NCBI GenBank assembly: GCA_944324465.1
Contig: CALUWI010000001.1
Location: forward strand, 1-33,022
DNA: 33,022 nucleotides
From: an uncultured Mucispirillum sp.
GTDB taxonomy: Bacteria > Chrysiogenota > Deferribacteres > Deferribacterales > Mucispirillaceae
Reading direction: 5' to 3'
The translations under genes were made by a program, and so were the position numbers. Positions within the stretch are counted from its first letter, which is position 1, and each line of letters begins with the position of its first letter. Below, piece by piece: positions 16,985 to 25,132 of the stretch. Below the pieces are notes generated by a model that was given only the letters and a program-made list of their open reading frames with translations, did no database searches and had not been told where the DNA came from.

Positions 16985-17551
16985 TTACTTTATTTTAACA
17001 ATAACTATTGAAGGGTTTGTTTCACTGCCGTTAGGTATGATTGTTGTTTCAAAACCTAAATCCTGGCTTTCACCATAAGCAGCAACAAGCTCTTCATAAT
17101 CACCAATTTTAAGAGCATTATTTGGGCAGCATTGCACACAATATGGCTGCAGACCTTCCTGAAGTCTGCTGTAACACATATCACATTTTCCTGTAATTTG
17201 AGTTGCAGTATTATATACAGGTGCAGAATATGGGCATGCACTGACACATTTTGTGCAGCCTATACAATATTCCTGATACTGAATAACTGGACCTTCTGGT
17301 GTTTTCCTGTATGTATTTTGTGGGCATACTTGAGCACATGCTGGTTCTTCACAGTGGTTACAGCTCATTGCTACATAAAATGTAGATAATGGATTAGATG
17401 AATCTGCTGCCTGATTTGCTGTTCTTACTTCACGCACTTTTCTCCACTGCTGACCTATAGGCAGTTTTCTTTCCATTTTACATGCTATTTCGCATGTTTT
17501 GCAGTTATTGCAATATCTTGTATCTATTAAAAATGCTAATCTTTTAGACAT
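16985..17551 (-). CDS. Four-cluster ferredoxin-like electron-transfer subunit (DmsB/PhsB/TtrB type)
   Basis: This 188-residue protein carries four Cys groups in the order seen in DmsB-type subunits: CNNCKTCEIAC near residue 14, CNHCEEPACAQVC near 64, CIGCTKCVSAC near 96, and CDMC followed by CVQCC near 123-141. These should bind four [4Fe-4S] clusters that wire the catalytic subunit to its electron donor. It has no signal peptide and no C-terminal hydrophobic anchor, so it would be exported by hitch-hiking with the Tat-signalled catalytic subunit encoded 9 nt upstream. No NrfD/DmsC-type membrane subunit is present in the operon. Confidence 0.9.
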   Translation of the reverse strand: MSKRLAFLIDTRYCNNCKTCEIACKMERKLPIGQQWRKVREVRTANQAADSSNPLSTFYVAMSCNHCEEPACAQVCPQNTYRKTPEGPVIQYQEYCIGCTKCVSACPYSAPVYNTATQITGKCDMCYSRLQEGLQPYCVQCCPNNALKIGDYEELVAAYGESQDLGFETTIIPNGSETNPSIVIVKIK

Positions 17552-17560
17552 ATTATCCCC

Positions 17561-20419
17561 CTATTTTTTCACAATTTGCACAAGAGTATTATTATGAGTA
17601 TGGGCATTGCTCATAGGGCCGGGGAGTTCAACACCAATAGTTGAAGAAGAAATTTTACCATAATCATCCCACCATCCGTTTTCTACAGCTGTTACGCCAT
17701 ACATCATCTGGTCACTTACTTTTGCTATACGCTCAACTGTACCAATATTACTTGTTACATATACAGCATCACCATCAGAAATACCCCTTGCTGCAGCATC
17801 TGCAGTGTTCATTAATACAACACCTTTATCACCAAATGCTTCTCTAATCCATGGAAGACCTGTAAATGATGAATGGACTGTTCTGGCAACTTTATACTGA
17901 ACATTGCATAAAGGATACCTTGCTCTGTTGTCCTGATAATCAATTTCAACACCATCTGGAAGTTTAATTTTTTTCATATCAGCTGGTACTGTTTGATAAA
18001 ATGTGCTGTTTACTTCATCATCAGGGTCTAAATATGGAAAGTCTGGTAAAAATTCCTGCTGGCTCTGCAGTGCAGGCACATAGCGTGGGAATGGACCTTT
18101 GTATAAATCTCTTGCTGGGTTTGGAGATAAGTCTATATATGGATATGATGCAGTATCCTGCCATTGATATACATATATATTAGCTCTTTTTAAATCATTA
18201 TAAAATTCTAAGTTTCTAAGTGGTATAAATTTATCACTATAGCATGCTGGTCTGAACACTTTTACTTCTTTAAGCTGTTCATAACTTGCAAGACCATTAT
18301 TCATAATATTATTTGCTGGATTTTCCACAATATCTTTTGGATAGTCTGCATCATCATGGTCAAAACCTGCAATAATTTCTGGGTCATCAAATACTAATTT
18401 TGCAAGCCTTCTTAATATCTGCTGGTCTGATAAAGACTGACCATAAGGAACAACACCTGGCTCCATTACTTGAATATATTTATTTCTGTTTGCTGCACCT
18501 ATATCTTCATATTCAAATGGAGTTGTTACAGGCAGAAAATAATCTGAATAATCTGCATCTGTATTCCATGTTGGTTTAGCAGTAACAACACATTCTGAAC
18601 GCCTTAATGCTTCTTTTATTGCATCTGTATTAGGGAATTGAGTTAATAAACTGCTTGTTGCTAAATACCAGAATTTAATATGCGGGTCTTTATCTGCCAT
18701 ACCTTCTTTTTTCAGATATGTATCATAAGGTTCATTTTTAGCTGCTGCAAGTGCTCTTCTTCCCAGTGTACCAAAAGGAATATTATGAGGATTTGTTTTA
18801 CCTTCAGCCTTTTTTAATAATGTCATTGATGTTCCAAGTGATAAATTAGCTACATCATCAAGATTTGCCTGCAGCCCTGCAGCTGAAGATGACCAGCCAG
18901 ATGTATCATCAACACCACTTCCTGCATTACCAACATTACCAGTAATCAAAGAAAGTATACAATGCATAGCACATTCATGACCTGCACTTTCTGTTCTTTG
19001 AGCACCACCCATATTTTCAATAATCATAGATGCTCCATTTGTAGATGCGTATGCTTTTGCTGTTTCTTCAATTAATGACTGGTTTTGTATACCTGTGATT
19101 TCTGTAATTTTTGCTTCTGTATATACTGGGTCATGGAGTTTTGCAAGTTCAGCATCTACAGGCTCTTGTGCACCAGTTAATAAATCACCTGCATATAATG
19201 CTCTTAAAAGCTGATAAACTGTTGTTACTTTTTTACTTAAATCAGTATAATATAAATCAGCGTTTTGGTTTGGATTAGCATTATTTCTACCTTTATTTTC
19301 CTGAGCAATTTCTTCTGCTGTACCATTCCATACGAAATAATTATTATCTGCATCTTTTTTTAAAGTAACTTTATGGATATTATTATATGCTTTATCAATT
19401 AACTGACCTGTTTCACCATTCATTATTTCAGAAATATCTACTAAAAATGGAGCATTTGTCCTATATTTTAATAAATCAGTATCAATATATGTACCACTGT
19501 TTTCTGTACCAGTTGTATCCTGGCTAAATATCCAGCGGAGCATACCTATACCAAATAGTGTATCTGTACCTGGTTTTAATTGAACCCAGATATCTGATTT
19601 TTCAGCACTTGTGCTGTATCTTGGGTCAATTGTAATTATTTTTGCATTATTATTTAATTTTGCATCTATTACAAATTTCCAGTATGTGTTTGTAGTGTCT
19701 GCAGGGTTATTTCCCCAGTTTATAATACATTTAGAATCTCTAATAGTATCTCTTGTATCAATACTGCGTTTTCCATATACAGGAACCATACCAGCATCAA
19801 CACCGGCACAGCATGAGTTACCTAATTTTGTTGTTCTGTTAGGGCTGATATGGTCAAAAAAATTAGCAATTAAGGTATTAACAATAGGTCCCATATTTCC
19901 TGAGCCAGTCCATACCATAATACCTTTTTCTGCATCTTCAATATTTTGTTTTTTTCTTTGGTAGTATTCTCTTAATGGAGCAGCTATTTCAGATAATGCC
20001 TGTTCCCAGCTTATAGATACCCATTCATCAACAGAATTATCTTTAAGTTGAACACCAAGTTCTGAATATTCTGAGCCTTTTTTTATTCTTTTCATTGGAG
20101 TAGCTGCTCTGTTTTCTGTTAAGAACTGCATTCTGCTCATTCCTCTGGCACAAGCAGTTGTGAAATATATATCTCCAGATTTTTTTGTTGGTTCAACTCG
20201 TATAACTTCGTTACCTACAAGCTGACAATTAAGACTGTGAGTTAAACACTCAACAGGACATGTAGAATAGACTTTTCTAGTTGGTCTTAAATCAGGCTGG
20301 TTGCCAGCAGTTCCTGCTGGGTCAAATACATCATCTCCACCTTTAGTACATCCGCCAAGCGCAGCTGCAGCACTAAAAGCAGCTGATGCTTTTATAAAAT
20401 TTCTTCTTGAAAGGGCCAA
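17561..20419 (-). CDS. Molybdopterin oxidoreductase catalytic subunit (DMSO-reductase superfamily), Tat lipoprotein, 5' end apparently out of frame
   Basis: The continuous frame begins at TTG 20419 and encodes 952 residues. It opens with a Tat motif (SRRNFIK, residues 4-10), a hydrophobic stretch and LGGC at 21-24, a lipobox. The iron-sulfur site reads Cys54-x3-Cys58-x6-Cys65-x24-Cys90, a spacing different from the usual C-x3-C-x3-C of DmsA. GNSCCAG (200-206) occupies the region that holds the Mo ligand, so a Cys ligand is likely. Later motifs such as WGNNPADT, IDPRYS and the C-terminal NAHTHNNTL fit bis-MGD binding. The substrate is unknown; sulfur compounds, S-/N-oxides and oxyanions are all possible. 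A ribosome binding site (AGGAG) and ATG lie at 20463, but nine G at 20420-20428 put that ATG out of frame, ending after 23 codons. One more G would give MGKEKHSKHAEMGGGLALSRR. In the TTG frame a stop occurs at 20443. This is a phase-variable gene in the OFF state, or a sequencing error. Confidence 0.88.
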   Translation of the reverse strand: MALSRRNFIKASAAFSAAAALGGCTKGGDDVFDPAGTAGNQPDLRPTRKVYSTCPVECLTHSLNCQLVGNEVIRVEPTKKSGDIYFTTACARGMSRMQFLTENRAATPMKRIKKGSEYSELGVQLKDNSVDEWVSISWEQALSEIAAPLREYYQRKKQNIEDAEKGIMVWTGSGNMGPIVNTLIANFFDHISPNRTTKLGNSCCAGVDAGMVPVYGKRSIDTRDTIRDSKCIINWGNNPADTTNTYWKFVIDAKLNNNAKIITIDPRYSTSAEKSDIWVQLKPGTDTLFGIGMLRWIFSQDTTGTENSGTYIDTDLLKYRTNAPFLVDISEIMNGETGQLIDKAYNNIHKVTLKKDADNNYFVWNGTAEEIAQENKGRNNANPNQNADLYYTDLSKKVTTVYQLLRALYAGDLLTGAQEPVDAELAKLHDPVYTEAKITEITGIQNQSLIEETAKAYASTNGASMIIENMGGAQRTESAGHECAMHCILSLITGNVGNAGSGVDDTSGWSSSAAGLQANLDDVANLSLGTSMTLLKKAEGKTNPHNIPFGTLGRRALAAAKNEPYDTYLKKEGMADKDPHIKFWYLATSSLLTQFPNTDAIKEALRRSECVVTAKPTWNTDADYSDYFLPVTTPFEYEDIGAANRNKYIQVMEPGVVPYGQSLSDQQILRRLAKLVFDDPEIIAGFDHDDADYPKDIVENPANNIMNNGLASYEQLKEVKVFRPACYSDKFIPLRNLEFYNDLKRANIYVYQWQDTASYPYIDLSPNPARDLYKGPFPRYVPALQSQQEFLPDFPYLDPDDEVNSTFYQTVPADMKKIKLPDGVEIDYQDNRARYPLCNVQYKVARTVHSSFTGLPWIREAFGDKGVVLMNTADAAARGISDGDAVYVTSNIGTVERIAKVSDQMMYGVTAVENGWWDDYGKISSSTIGVELPGPMSNAHTHNNTLVQIVKK

Positions 20420-20428
20420 CCCCCCCCC
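20420..20428 (-). repeat. Nine-G homopolymer tract at the 5' end of the molybdoenzyme gene
   Basis: Nine consecutive C on the plus strand (G on the coding strand) form the only such run I see in this AT-rich window. It lies between a ribosome binding site/ATG (20463) and the Tat signal. With nine G the upstream frame stops at 20392-20394; with ten it runs into the 952-residue protein. Tracts of this length are classic slipped-strand mutation sites. Confidence 0.9.
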
Positions 20429-20502
20429 ATTTCTGCATGTTTAGAATGTTTTTCTTTTCCCATTCTGTAACTCCTAAATTTATTTCTCTAGTGAGATAAT
20501 AT

Positions 20503-20531
20503 ATATTAAGTCAATTTTTGAATTTAAGCAA
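20503..20531 (-). promoter_or_regulatory. Candidate promoter of the respiratory operon
   Basis: The minus strand shows TTGCTT (20531-20526), a 17-nt spacer and TAATAT (20508-20503), 40 nt before ATG 20463. The matches are partial. TTGACT just downstream could instead be part of a regulator site. No clear FNR palindrome (TTGAT-N4-ATCAA) is present. Confidence 0.3.
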
Positions 20532-20608
20532 TATATTTTATTAAATATAGCGAAAAAGTAGGATTATTATTAAAAGTAATTTAATGTAATGAATTGATAT
20601 TAAACAGA

Positions 20609-20633
20609 AAGCCCATCTTTAAAAGATGGGCTT
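20609..20633 (-). terminator. Terminator-like hairpin after rplO
   Basis: AAGCCCATCTTT and AAAGATGGGCTT form a perfect 12-bp inverted repeat starting 7 nt after the rplO stop. The following minus-strand T-tract is interrupted (TCTGTTTAAT), so termination may be partial, leaving the respiratory operon exposed to some read-through. Confidence 0.65.
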
Positions 20634-20639
20634 ATAGAC

Positions 20640-21119
20640 TTATTTGTCTTTTTTAGCAACGTATTTTACTTTTTCGATTAATTTGATTTCGCCGCCTGCT
20701 TTTTTGATTTTTTCTTCTGCAGATTTTGAAACTTTATCAACTATAAACTCAAGTTTTTTAGTTAATTCGCCATCACCTAATATTTTGATGCCATCTTCGT
20801 TGCAGTGCACTAATCTTCTTGCTTTTAAAGTTTCAGCATTAACTACTTCACCAGCTTCAAACCTTTCTTCAATATCTGCCAGGTTCACTATTTCATAAAC
20901 TGTGGCAAATCTAGCATTGTTAAAGCCTCTTTTTGGAATACGGCGAAGTAATGGCATTTGACCGCCTTCAAATCCTGGACGAACTTGTCCACTTTTTCTG
21001 GCATTTTGCCCTTTGTTACCGCGTCCGCCAGTAGTTCCCTGCCCGCTGCCTGTTCCTCTGCCTCTGCGTTTTCTTTCTTTGTTAGCACCACGTCCTGGTC
21101 TAAGGTCATTAAGTTGCAT
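20640..21119 (-). CDS. rplO: 50S ribosomal protein L15
   Basis: This 159-residue protein reads MQLNDLRPGRGANKERKRRG, then GTGSGQGTTGGRGNKGQNAR and GFEGGQMPLLRRIPKRGF, which are diagnostic of L15. AGGAG lies 6 nt before ATG 21119. It should stand between rpmD and secY. Here rpmD is missing, a hairpin separates it from rpsE, and a terminator plus 8.4 kb of foreign genes separates it from secY. It therefore appears to form its own transcription unit with the promoter at 21191-21219. Confidence 0.97.
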   Translation of the reverse strand: MQLNDLRPGRGANKERKRRGRGTGSGQGTTGGRGNKGQNARKSGQVRPGFEGGQMPLLRRIPKRGFNNARFATVYEIVNLADIEERFEAGEVVNAETLKARRLVHCNEDGIKILGDGELTKKLEFIVDKVSKSAEEKIKKAGGEIKLIEKVKYVAKKDK

Positions 21120-21135
21120 TCTATTCTCCTAAATT

Positions 21136-21172
21136 CAGCGACTTACTCGCTTTTCTCTAACGCAAGCCGCTG
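21136..21172 (-). promoter_or_regulatory. Stem-loop in the rplO 5' leader
   Basis: In the RNA, CAGCGGCUU pairs with AAGUCGCUG (9 bp including one G-U), with a 19-nt loop. It sits between the candidate promoter and the AGGAG site of rplO. It could be an autoregulatory target for L15 or another ribosomal protein, but no known leader class was recognised. Confidence 0.4.
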
Positions 21173-21190
21173 TTAATGAAATAATAAAAT

Positions 21191-21219
21191 ATATTATTTA
21201 ATTTTAAAAGTAAAGTAAA
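21191..21219 (-). promoter_or_regulatory. Candidate promoter for rplO
   Basis: The minus strand shows TTTACT (21219-21214), a 17-nt spacer and TAATAT (21196-21191); each box matches 4 of 6 consensus positions. It lies about 70 nt upstream of rplO and just before the leader stem-loop. Confidence 0.4.
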
Positions 21220-21263
21220 AATTTTAATAAAATACAGAAACTTAATAAGAGAAATAAGTAGAT

Positions 21264-21292
21264 AAAATTTATGGGGCTTAAAGCCCCATAAA
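21264..21292 (-). terminator. Hairpin directly after rpsE
   Basis: TTTATGGGGCTT and AAGCCCCATAAA form a perfect 12-bp inverted repeat abutting the rpsE stop codon, followed by a short T-run (21267-21264) on the minus strand. It probably ends the rplD-to-rpsE unit, though the short T-tract may allow read-through to rplO. Confidence 0.7.
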
Positions 21293-21793
21293 TTATTTAT
21301 TATTTTTAACGATGTCTGAAATTTCAAGACCGCGTGTTGAAGCAACCTGGTCTATAGTTCTCATATTTTTAAATCCGTTCATGGCAGCATATAAAGAGTT
21401 ATATGGGTTTCTGCTTCTAACAGATTTACATAATATGTTATGGATACCTGCAAGTTCAAATAATGAACGAACAGCACCACCAGCAATAATACCAGTACCA
21501 GGTGCAGCTGGTTTCATAACCAGTTCGCTTGCTCCAAATTTACCAACGATTTCATGTGGAATACTGCCTTTTGCAACTGGTATGCTTACCATATTTTTCT
21601 TAGCATTATCCATAGCTTTACGAATAGCATCTGGCACTTCTCTTGCTTTACCATGGCCTATACCAACATTACCATTATGGTCACCAACTACTACAAGGGC
21701 TGTAAACTTGAATATGCGTCCACCTTTAACAACTTTTGTAACTCTGCCAATGTGAACAACTTTATCAGATAATTGTTTTTCTTCTGTAATCAA
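21293..21793 (-). CDS. rpsE: 30S ribosomal protein S5
   Basis: This 166-residue protein has DKVVHIGRVTKVVKGGRIFKF, GHGKAREVPDAIRKA and PAAPGTGIIAGGAVR, as expected for S5, a fidelity protein at the mRNA entry channel. It follows rplR after 14 nt. The next gene should be rpmD (L30), but only a hairpin and a 150-nt spacer are found. Confidence 0.97.
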   Translation of the reverse strand: MITEEKQLSDKVVHIGRVTKVVKGGRIFKFTALVVVGDHNGNVGIGHGKAREVPDAIRKAMDNAKKNMVSIPVAKGSIPHEIVGKFGASELVMKPAAPGTGIIAGGAVRSLFELAGIHNILCKSVRSRNPYNSLYAAMNGFKNMRTIDQVASTRGLEISDIVKNNK

Positions 21794-21807
21794 ATCAGAC
21801 CCCCTTA

Positions 21808-22173
21808 TTAGAATTCAAGACCAGCTTCGCGTGCGCTGTCTGCTAATGCTTTTATTCTGCCATGATAAATAAAACCGCCTCTATCAAAAACAACTGATGT
21901 AACACCTTTTGCCTTAGCGCGTTTAGCTACTGCTTCACCAATAGTTTTAGCTGTTTCAACATTTAATTTACCACCGAATTTTGCACGGAACTCTTTCTCA
22001 AGAGAGCTTGCTGAAACAATAGTTTCCCCAGTTTTATCATTGATAACCTGAGCATATATGTTTGTATTACTTTTAAATACAGCAAGGCGTGGACGAGACT
22101 CTGTCCCGCGGATTTTTTTTCTTAATCTGATGTGACGTCTAACGCGTCCTTCAGCTCTATTAAACCTGCTCAC
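21808..22173 (-). CDS. rplR: 50S ribosomal protein L18
   Basis: This 121-residue protein carries [20 protein letters not shown] and the C-terminal [26 protein letters not shown], typical of the 5S rRNA-binding L18. It has standard length and order between rplF and rpsE. Confidence 0.97.
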   Translation of the reverse strand: MSRFNRAEGRVRRHIRLRKKIRGTESRPRLAVFKSNTNIYAQVINDKTGETIVSASSLEKEFRAKFGGKLNVETAKTIGEAVAKRAKAKGVTSVVFDRGGFIYHGRIKALADSAREAGLEF

Positions 22174-22185
22174 TATCTGCTCTCC

Positions 22186-22767
22186 TTATTTTTTACCAGA
22201 TTTGCCGGCTTTCATAGCAACATATTCACCTGCATAACGAATACCTTTACCTTTGTATGGCTCTGGTTTTCTTATTTTGCGAATATTTGCTGCAACTTGA
22301 CCAACAAGCTGTTTGTCGATACCTTTTACAGATATTTTCGTAGTTCCATCAACTGAAAACTCTATACCTTCTGGTGCTTTAAATATAACTGGGTGAGAAA
22401 AGCCCATTGAAAGATCTAAATCTTTACCTTTCATAGCAACTTTATAACCTACACCGATTATTTCAAGATTTTTAGAAAATCCGTTAGTTACACCTTCAAC
22501 CATGTTAGCAATAAGTGTTCTGAAAAGCCCATGTTTCTGTCTTAAACCTATTGAACCATCAGCACATTCAATTATTACTTGAGACCCGTCAACTTTTACA
22601 ATGATACCTTCAGTAACTTCTTGTGACAGTTTCCCTTTTGGGCCTTCTACTTTAACAGTAGAGCCCTCAACATTTACTTTTACCCCCGCCGGAATAGTAA
22701 TTGGTGCTTTACCAATACGAGATACTTTAACTTTCGGCTCTTGGGCTGTTTGACTATTTTGTGCCAT
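22186..22767 (-). CDS. rplF: 50S ribosomal protein L6
   Basis: This 193-residue protein has a VSRIGKAPITIPAGV start motif and GVGYKVAMKGKDL, KPEPYKGKGIRYAGE near the C-terminus. About 14 extra residues (MAQNSQTAQEPKVK) precede the normal start. They are supported by GGAG 8 nt before ATG 22767, so L6 seems slightly extended at its N-terminus. Confidence 0.96.
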   Translation of the reverse strand: MAQNSQTAQEPKVKVSRIGKAPITIPAGVKVNVEGSTVKVEGPKGKLSQEVTEGIIVKVDGSQVIIECADGSIGLRQKHGLFRTLIANMVEGVTNGFSKNLEIIGVGYKVAMKGKDLDLSMGFSHPVIFKAPEGIEFSVDGTTKISVKGIDKQLVGQVAANIRKIRKPEPYKGKGIRYAGEYVAMKAGKSGKK

Positions 22768-22780
22768 ATTTATACTCCAA

Positions 22781-23179
22781 TTACCAAATTTGACAGAGAT
22801 ATTCGCCGCCTACTTTTTCATTAAGGCATTGTTTCACTGTTTTAATACCAGCAGATGTAGATATTATACCGTTACCTAAGCCGCCTAATACAAGAGTTAA
22901 GTTTTTAGTATTTACATAAACTCTTCTACCAGGTTTAGATATACGTTTTAATCCACGGATAACAGACTCATTCATATCATTATATTTTAAATAAACGATA
23001 ATGTCTTTTTTATTGCCGTTTGTAACAACTCTGTAATTTTTTATATAACCTTCATCTCTAAAGATAGCTGCGATGCTTTCTTTTATTTTAGAATAAGGTA
23101 TTGTAACTTCTGAATGCTTAACCATTAATGCATTACGCATACGTGCAAGCATATCAGCAATAGGGTCAGTCAATCTCAT
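22781..23179 (-). CDS. rpsH: 30S ribosomal protein S8
   Basis: This 132-residue protein begins [18 protein letters not shown] and ends in [19 protein letters not shown] and RRVYV motifs are present. S8 is a central-domain 16S rRNA binder and, in Escherichia coli, represses its own operon. No S8 target hairpin was identified here. Confidence 0.97.
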   Translation of the reverse strand: MRLTDPIADMLARMRNALMVKHSEVTIPYSKIKESIAAIFRDEGYIKNYRVVTNGNKKDIIVYLKYNDMNESVIRGLKRISKPGRRVYVNTKNLTLVLGGLGNGIISTSAGIKTVKQCLNEKVGGEYLCQIW

Positions 23180-23197
23180 TATGCTGCTCCTCCAATC

Positions 23198-23383
23198 CTA
23201 CCAGCTTGACTTGCGAACACCTGGTATATCACCATTTAACGCAAGTTTACGGAAACACATACGGCACATATTAAACCGTCTCATAAAAGCACGCGGACGA
23301 CCACAAAGTGGGCATCTGTTATTTTTACGCACTTGAAATTTTTTCTTTTCAAAAGCACTGTTATATTTCGCAGTAGTAGCCAT
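23198..23383 (-). CDS. rpsN: 30S ribosomal protein S14, zinc-binding (type Z) form
   Basis: This 61-residue protein has [27 protein letters not shown]: two CxxC pairs that bind zinc, and the short length of the C+ form. The C-terminus [11 protein letters not shown] is standard. It lies between rplE and rpsH as usual. Confidence 0.97.
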   Translation of the reverse strand: MATTAKYNSAFEKKKFQVRKNNRCPLCGRPRAFMRRFNMCRMCFRKLALNGDIPGVRKSSW

Positions 23384-23397
23384 CTATATCCTCCTAC

Positions 23398-23934
23398 TTA
23401 AGCGAAAGGCATACCGAGAGCTTTAAGCAGTTCTCTGCCTTCCTCATCGGTTTTAGCCGTTGTAGTAATAATTACATCTAATCCGCGTACTTTATCTATT
23501 TTATCGTAATCAATTTCCGGGAAGATAATTTGTTCTTTAACACCCATAGCATAGTTGCCACGACCATCAAATGATTTAGGGCTAACGCCTTTAAAGTCAC
23601 GAACGCGAGCAAGTGCTATGTTGAAAAATCTTTGTAAGAATTCATACATAGTATCGTGGCGTAAAGTAACTTTACATCCAATAGCCTGGCCTTCACGGAT
23701 TTTGAAACCAGCTATTGATTTTTTAGCTCTTGTAACAACTGGTTTTTGACCAGCTATTTTAGTCATATCATTGATAGCATGTTCAAGAACTTTTGCATTT
23801 GCAGCTGCTTCACCTACACCCATATTAAGAACAACTTTTTCTACAACAGGCACTTGGTTAATGTTTTTGTAAGAAAAAGTTTTCATCATGTGGGGAACAA
23901 CTTCTTTGAGATACTTCTCTTTTAATTCAGTCAT
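23398..23934 (-). CDS. rplE: 50S ribosomal protein L5
   Basis: This 178-residue protein binds 5S rRNA at the central protuberance. It contains [20 protein letters not shown] and [22 protein letters not shown] place the start at ATG 23934 ([13 protein letters not shown]) because AGGTGG lies 8 nt upstream. A longer frame starting 11 codons earlier would overlap rplX and lacks a binding site. Confidence 0.97.
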   Translation of the reverse strand: MTELKEKYLKEVVPHMMKTFSYKNINQVPVVEKVVLNMGVGEAAANAKVLEHAINDMTKIAGQKPVVTRAKKSIAGFKIREGQAIGCKVTLRHDTMYEFLQRFFNIALARVRDFKGVSPKSFDGRGNYAMGVKEQIIFPEIDYDKIDKVRGLDVIITTTAKTDEEGRELLKALGMPFA

Positions 23935-23944
23935 ATCTTTCCAC

Positions 23945-24274
23945 CTATGCCTTATCAATAACTTCATTACATTTTTTGCAATAGCGAACTTTTTTGCCGT
24001 TTTCTAAGTGTTTAACGCCTAAACGAACGCCAGTTTTGCAATTGCTGCAATGATACATTACATTAGAGATGGAAAACGGCATATTTTTTTCAATAATACC
24101 GCCGTCCGGGTTAGTTTGGTTTGGACGAGTGTGGCGTTTTACAACATTCACATTCTCTACAACCACTTGACCTTTCTCTTTATCTAAACCTATTATTTTA
24201 GATACTTTCTTTTTGTCTTTACCAGCTATAACTACAACTGGGTCATCTTTTTTAAGTTTAAATTTTATAGGCAT
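23945..24274 (-). CDS. rplX: 50S ribosomal protein L24 with a C-terminal zinc-ribbon-like extension
   Basis: This 109-residue assembly-initiator protein has a KOW motif ([19 protein letters not shown]) followed by [23 protein letters not shown]. The C-terminal part carries CSNC and CKKC pairs about 22 residues apart, which would bind zinc; this is seen in many bacterial L24 proteins. Confidence 0.96.
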   Translation of the reverse strand: MPIKFKLKKDDPVVVIAGKDKKKVSKIIGLDKEKGQVVVENVNVVKRHTRPNQTNPDGGIIEKNMPFSISNVMYHCSNCKTGVRLGVKHLENGKKVRYCKKCNEVIDKA

Positions 24275-24283
24275 TCTTAACTC

Positions 24284-24652
24284 CTATAATACTTCAGGTG
24301 CCATAGAAACTATTTTAAGGAAACCTTTACCCCTTAATTCTCTGGCAACTGGACCGAAAACGCGTGTGCCGATTGGCTCATTTTGTTTGTTTAATAAAAC
24401 TGCTGCGTTATCGTCAAATTTAATATATGTTCCGTCTGCACGGCGTTTCTCTTTAGCTGTACGAACTACAACAGCACGAACAACCGCACCTTTTTTAATA
24501 TTACTGTCTGGGCTAGCATCTTTTACGCTTGCCACTATAATGTCGCCGACTTTACCATAGCGTTTGCGAGAACCACCTATTACTTTAATACACATGATTT
24601 CACGCGCACCAGAGTTATCAGCAACTGTCATACGAGATTGAACTTGAATCAT
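24284..24652 (-). CDS. rplN: 50S ribosomal protein L14
   Basis: This 122-residue protein begins [19 protein letters not shown] and contains [13 protein letters not shown] and the final [10 protein letters not shown], all standard for L14. It overlaps the rpsQ stop (TAATG). Confidence 0.97.
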   Translation of the reverse strand: MIQVQSRMTVADNSGAREIMCIKVIGGSRKRYGKVGDIIVASVKDASPDSNIKKGAVVRAVVVRTAKEKRRADGTYIKFDDNAAVLLNKQNEPIGTRVFGPVARELRGKGFLKIVSMAPEVL

Positions 24653-24933
24653 TAAACAGTCTCCTCGCCTGTAGACTCAACAGAGCGGGTAATGATGCTC
24701 TCGATTCTCCAGCGTTTATTCTTACTAAGTGGTCTTGTTTCAACTATTTGAACAAAATCACCTACTCTTGCAGTATTTTCTTCGTCATGAACAAAAAAAG
24801 TTTTACTGCGTTTGATGAATTTTTTATACATTGGATGCAGGATTTGACGTTCTACTTTAACAGTAACTGTCTTCTGCATTTTATCGCTTACGACTATGCC
24901 GCGGCGAACTTTCCTACGCCCTCTACTTTCCAT
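24652..24933 (-). CDS. rpsQ: 30S ribosomal protein S17
   Basis: This 93-residue protein contains [39 protein letters not shown] and [12 protein letters not shown], all S17 hallmarks. I choose ATG 24933 with AGAGG 6 nt upstream. A TTG two codons earlier is less likely. The start overlaps the end of rpmC by 11 nt. Confidence 0.96.
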   Translation of the reverse strand: MESRGRRKVRRGIVVSDKMQKTVTVKVERQILHPMYKKFIKRSKTFFVHDEENTARVGDFVQIVETRPLSKNKRWRIESIITRSVESTGEETV

Positions 24934-25132
24934 TTGCAACCTCTTGCTTACGACGCTCAGCTAGTATTGTTTTAATACGAGCAATATCCTTGCGAGTTTG
25001 TTTGATTTTAGATGTATCTTCAAGCTCGCCTGTAGAAAGTTTAAAACGGAGACGGAAAGAATCTTCTCTCAGTTCCGCTTCTTTTTTCATTAATTCTTCT
25101 GTGCTTAATTCACGAATTTCAGCTGCTTTCAC
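24923..25132 (-). CDS. rpmC: 50S ribosomal protein L29
   Basis: This 69-residue helical hairpin protein begins [21 protein letters not shown] and contains [29 protein letters not shown]29 lies at the tunnel exit and forms part of the chaperone docking site. Its start overlaps the rplP stop. Confidence 0.97.
   Translation of the reverse strand: MKAAEIRELSTEELMKKEAELREDSFRLRFKLSTGELEDTSKIKQTRKDIARIKTILAERRKQEVANGK

Noticed and set aside
19611-19964. 117-codon open frame on the plus strand
   Set aside because: It lies antisense within the molybdoenzyme gene; a by-product of codon bias in the true gene.
20509-20525. FNR/CRP-like site near TTGACTTAATATAT
   Set aside because: Only one half-site resembles the consensus; there is no symmetrical second half, so it was not called.
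20888-21109. 73-codon minus-strand frame overlapping rplO
   Set aside because: It is a different frame of the same L15-coding DNA; L15 motifs are unambiguous in the other frame.
21157-21345. Minus-strand frame in the position of the missing rpmD (L30)
   Set aside because: The peptide overlaps rpsE and has no L30 motif or length match; I conclude rpmD is absent here.
21312-21755. 147-codon open frame on the plus strand
   Set aside because: It is entirely antisense to rpsE, whose identity is certain; the encoded peptide has no recognisable features and no ribosome binding site context.
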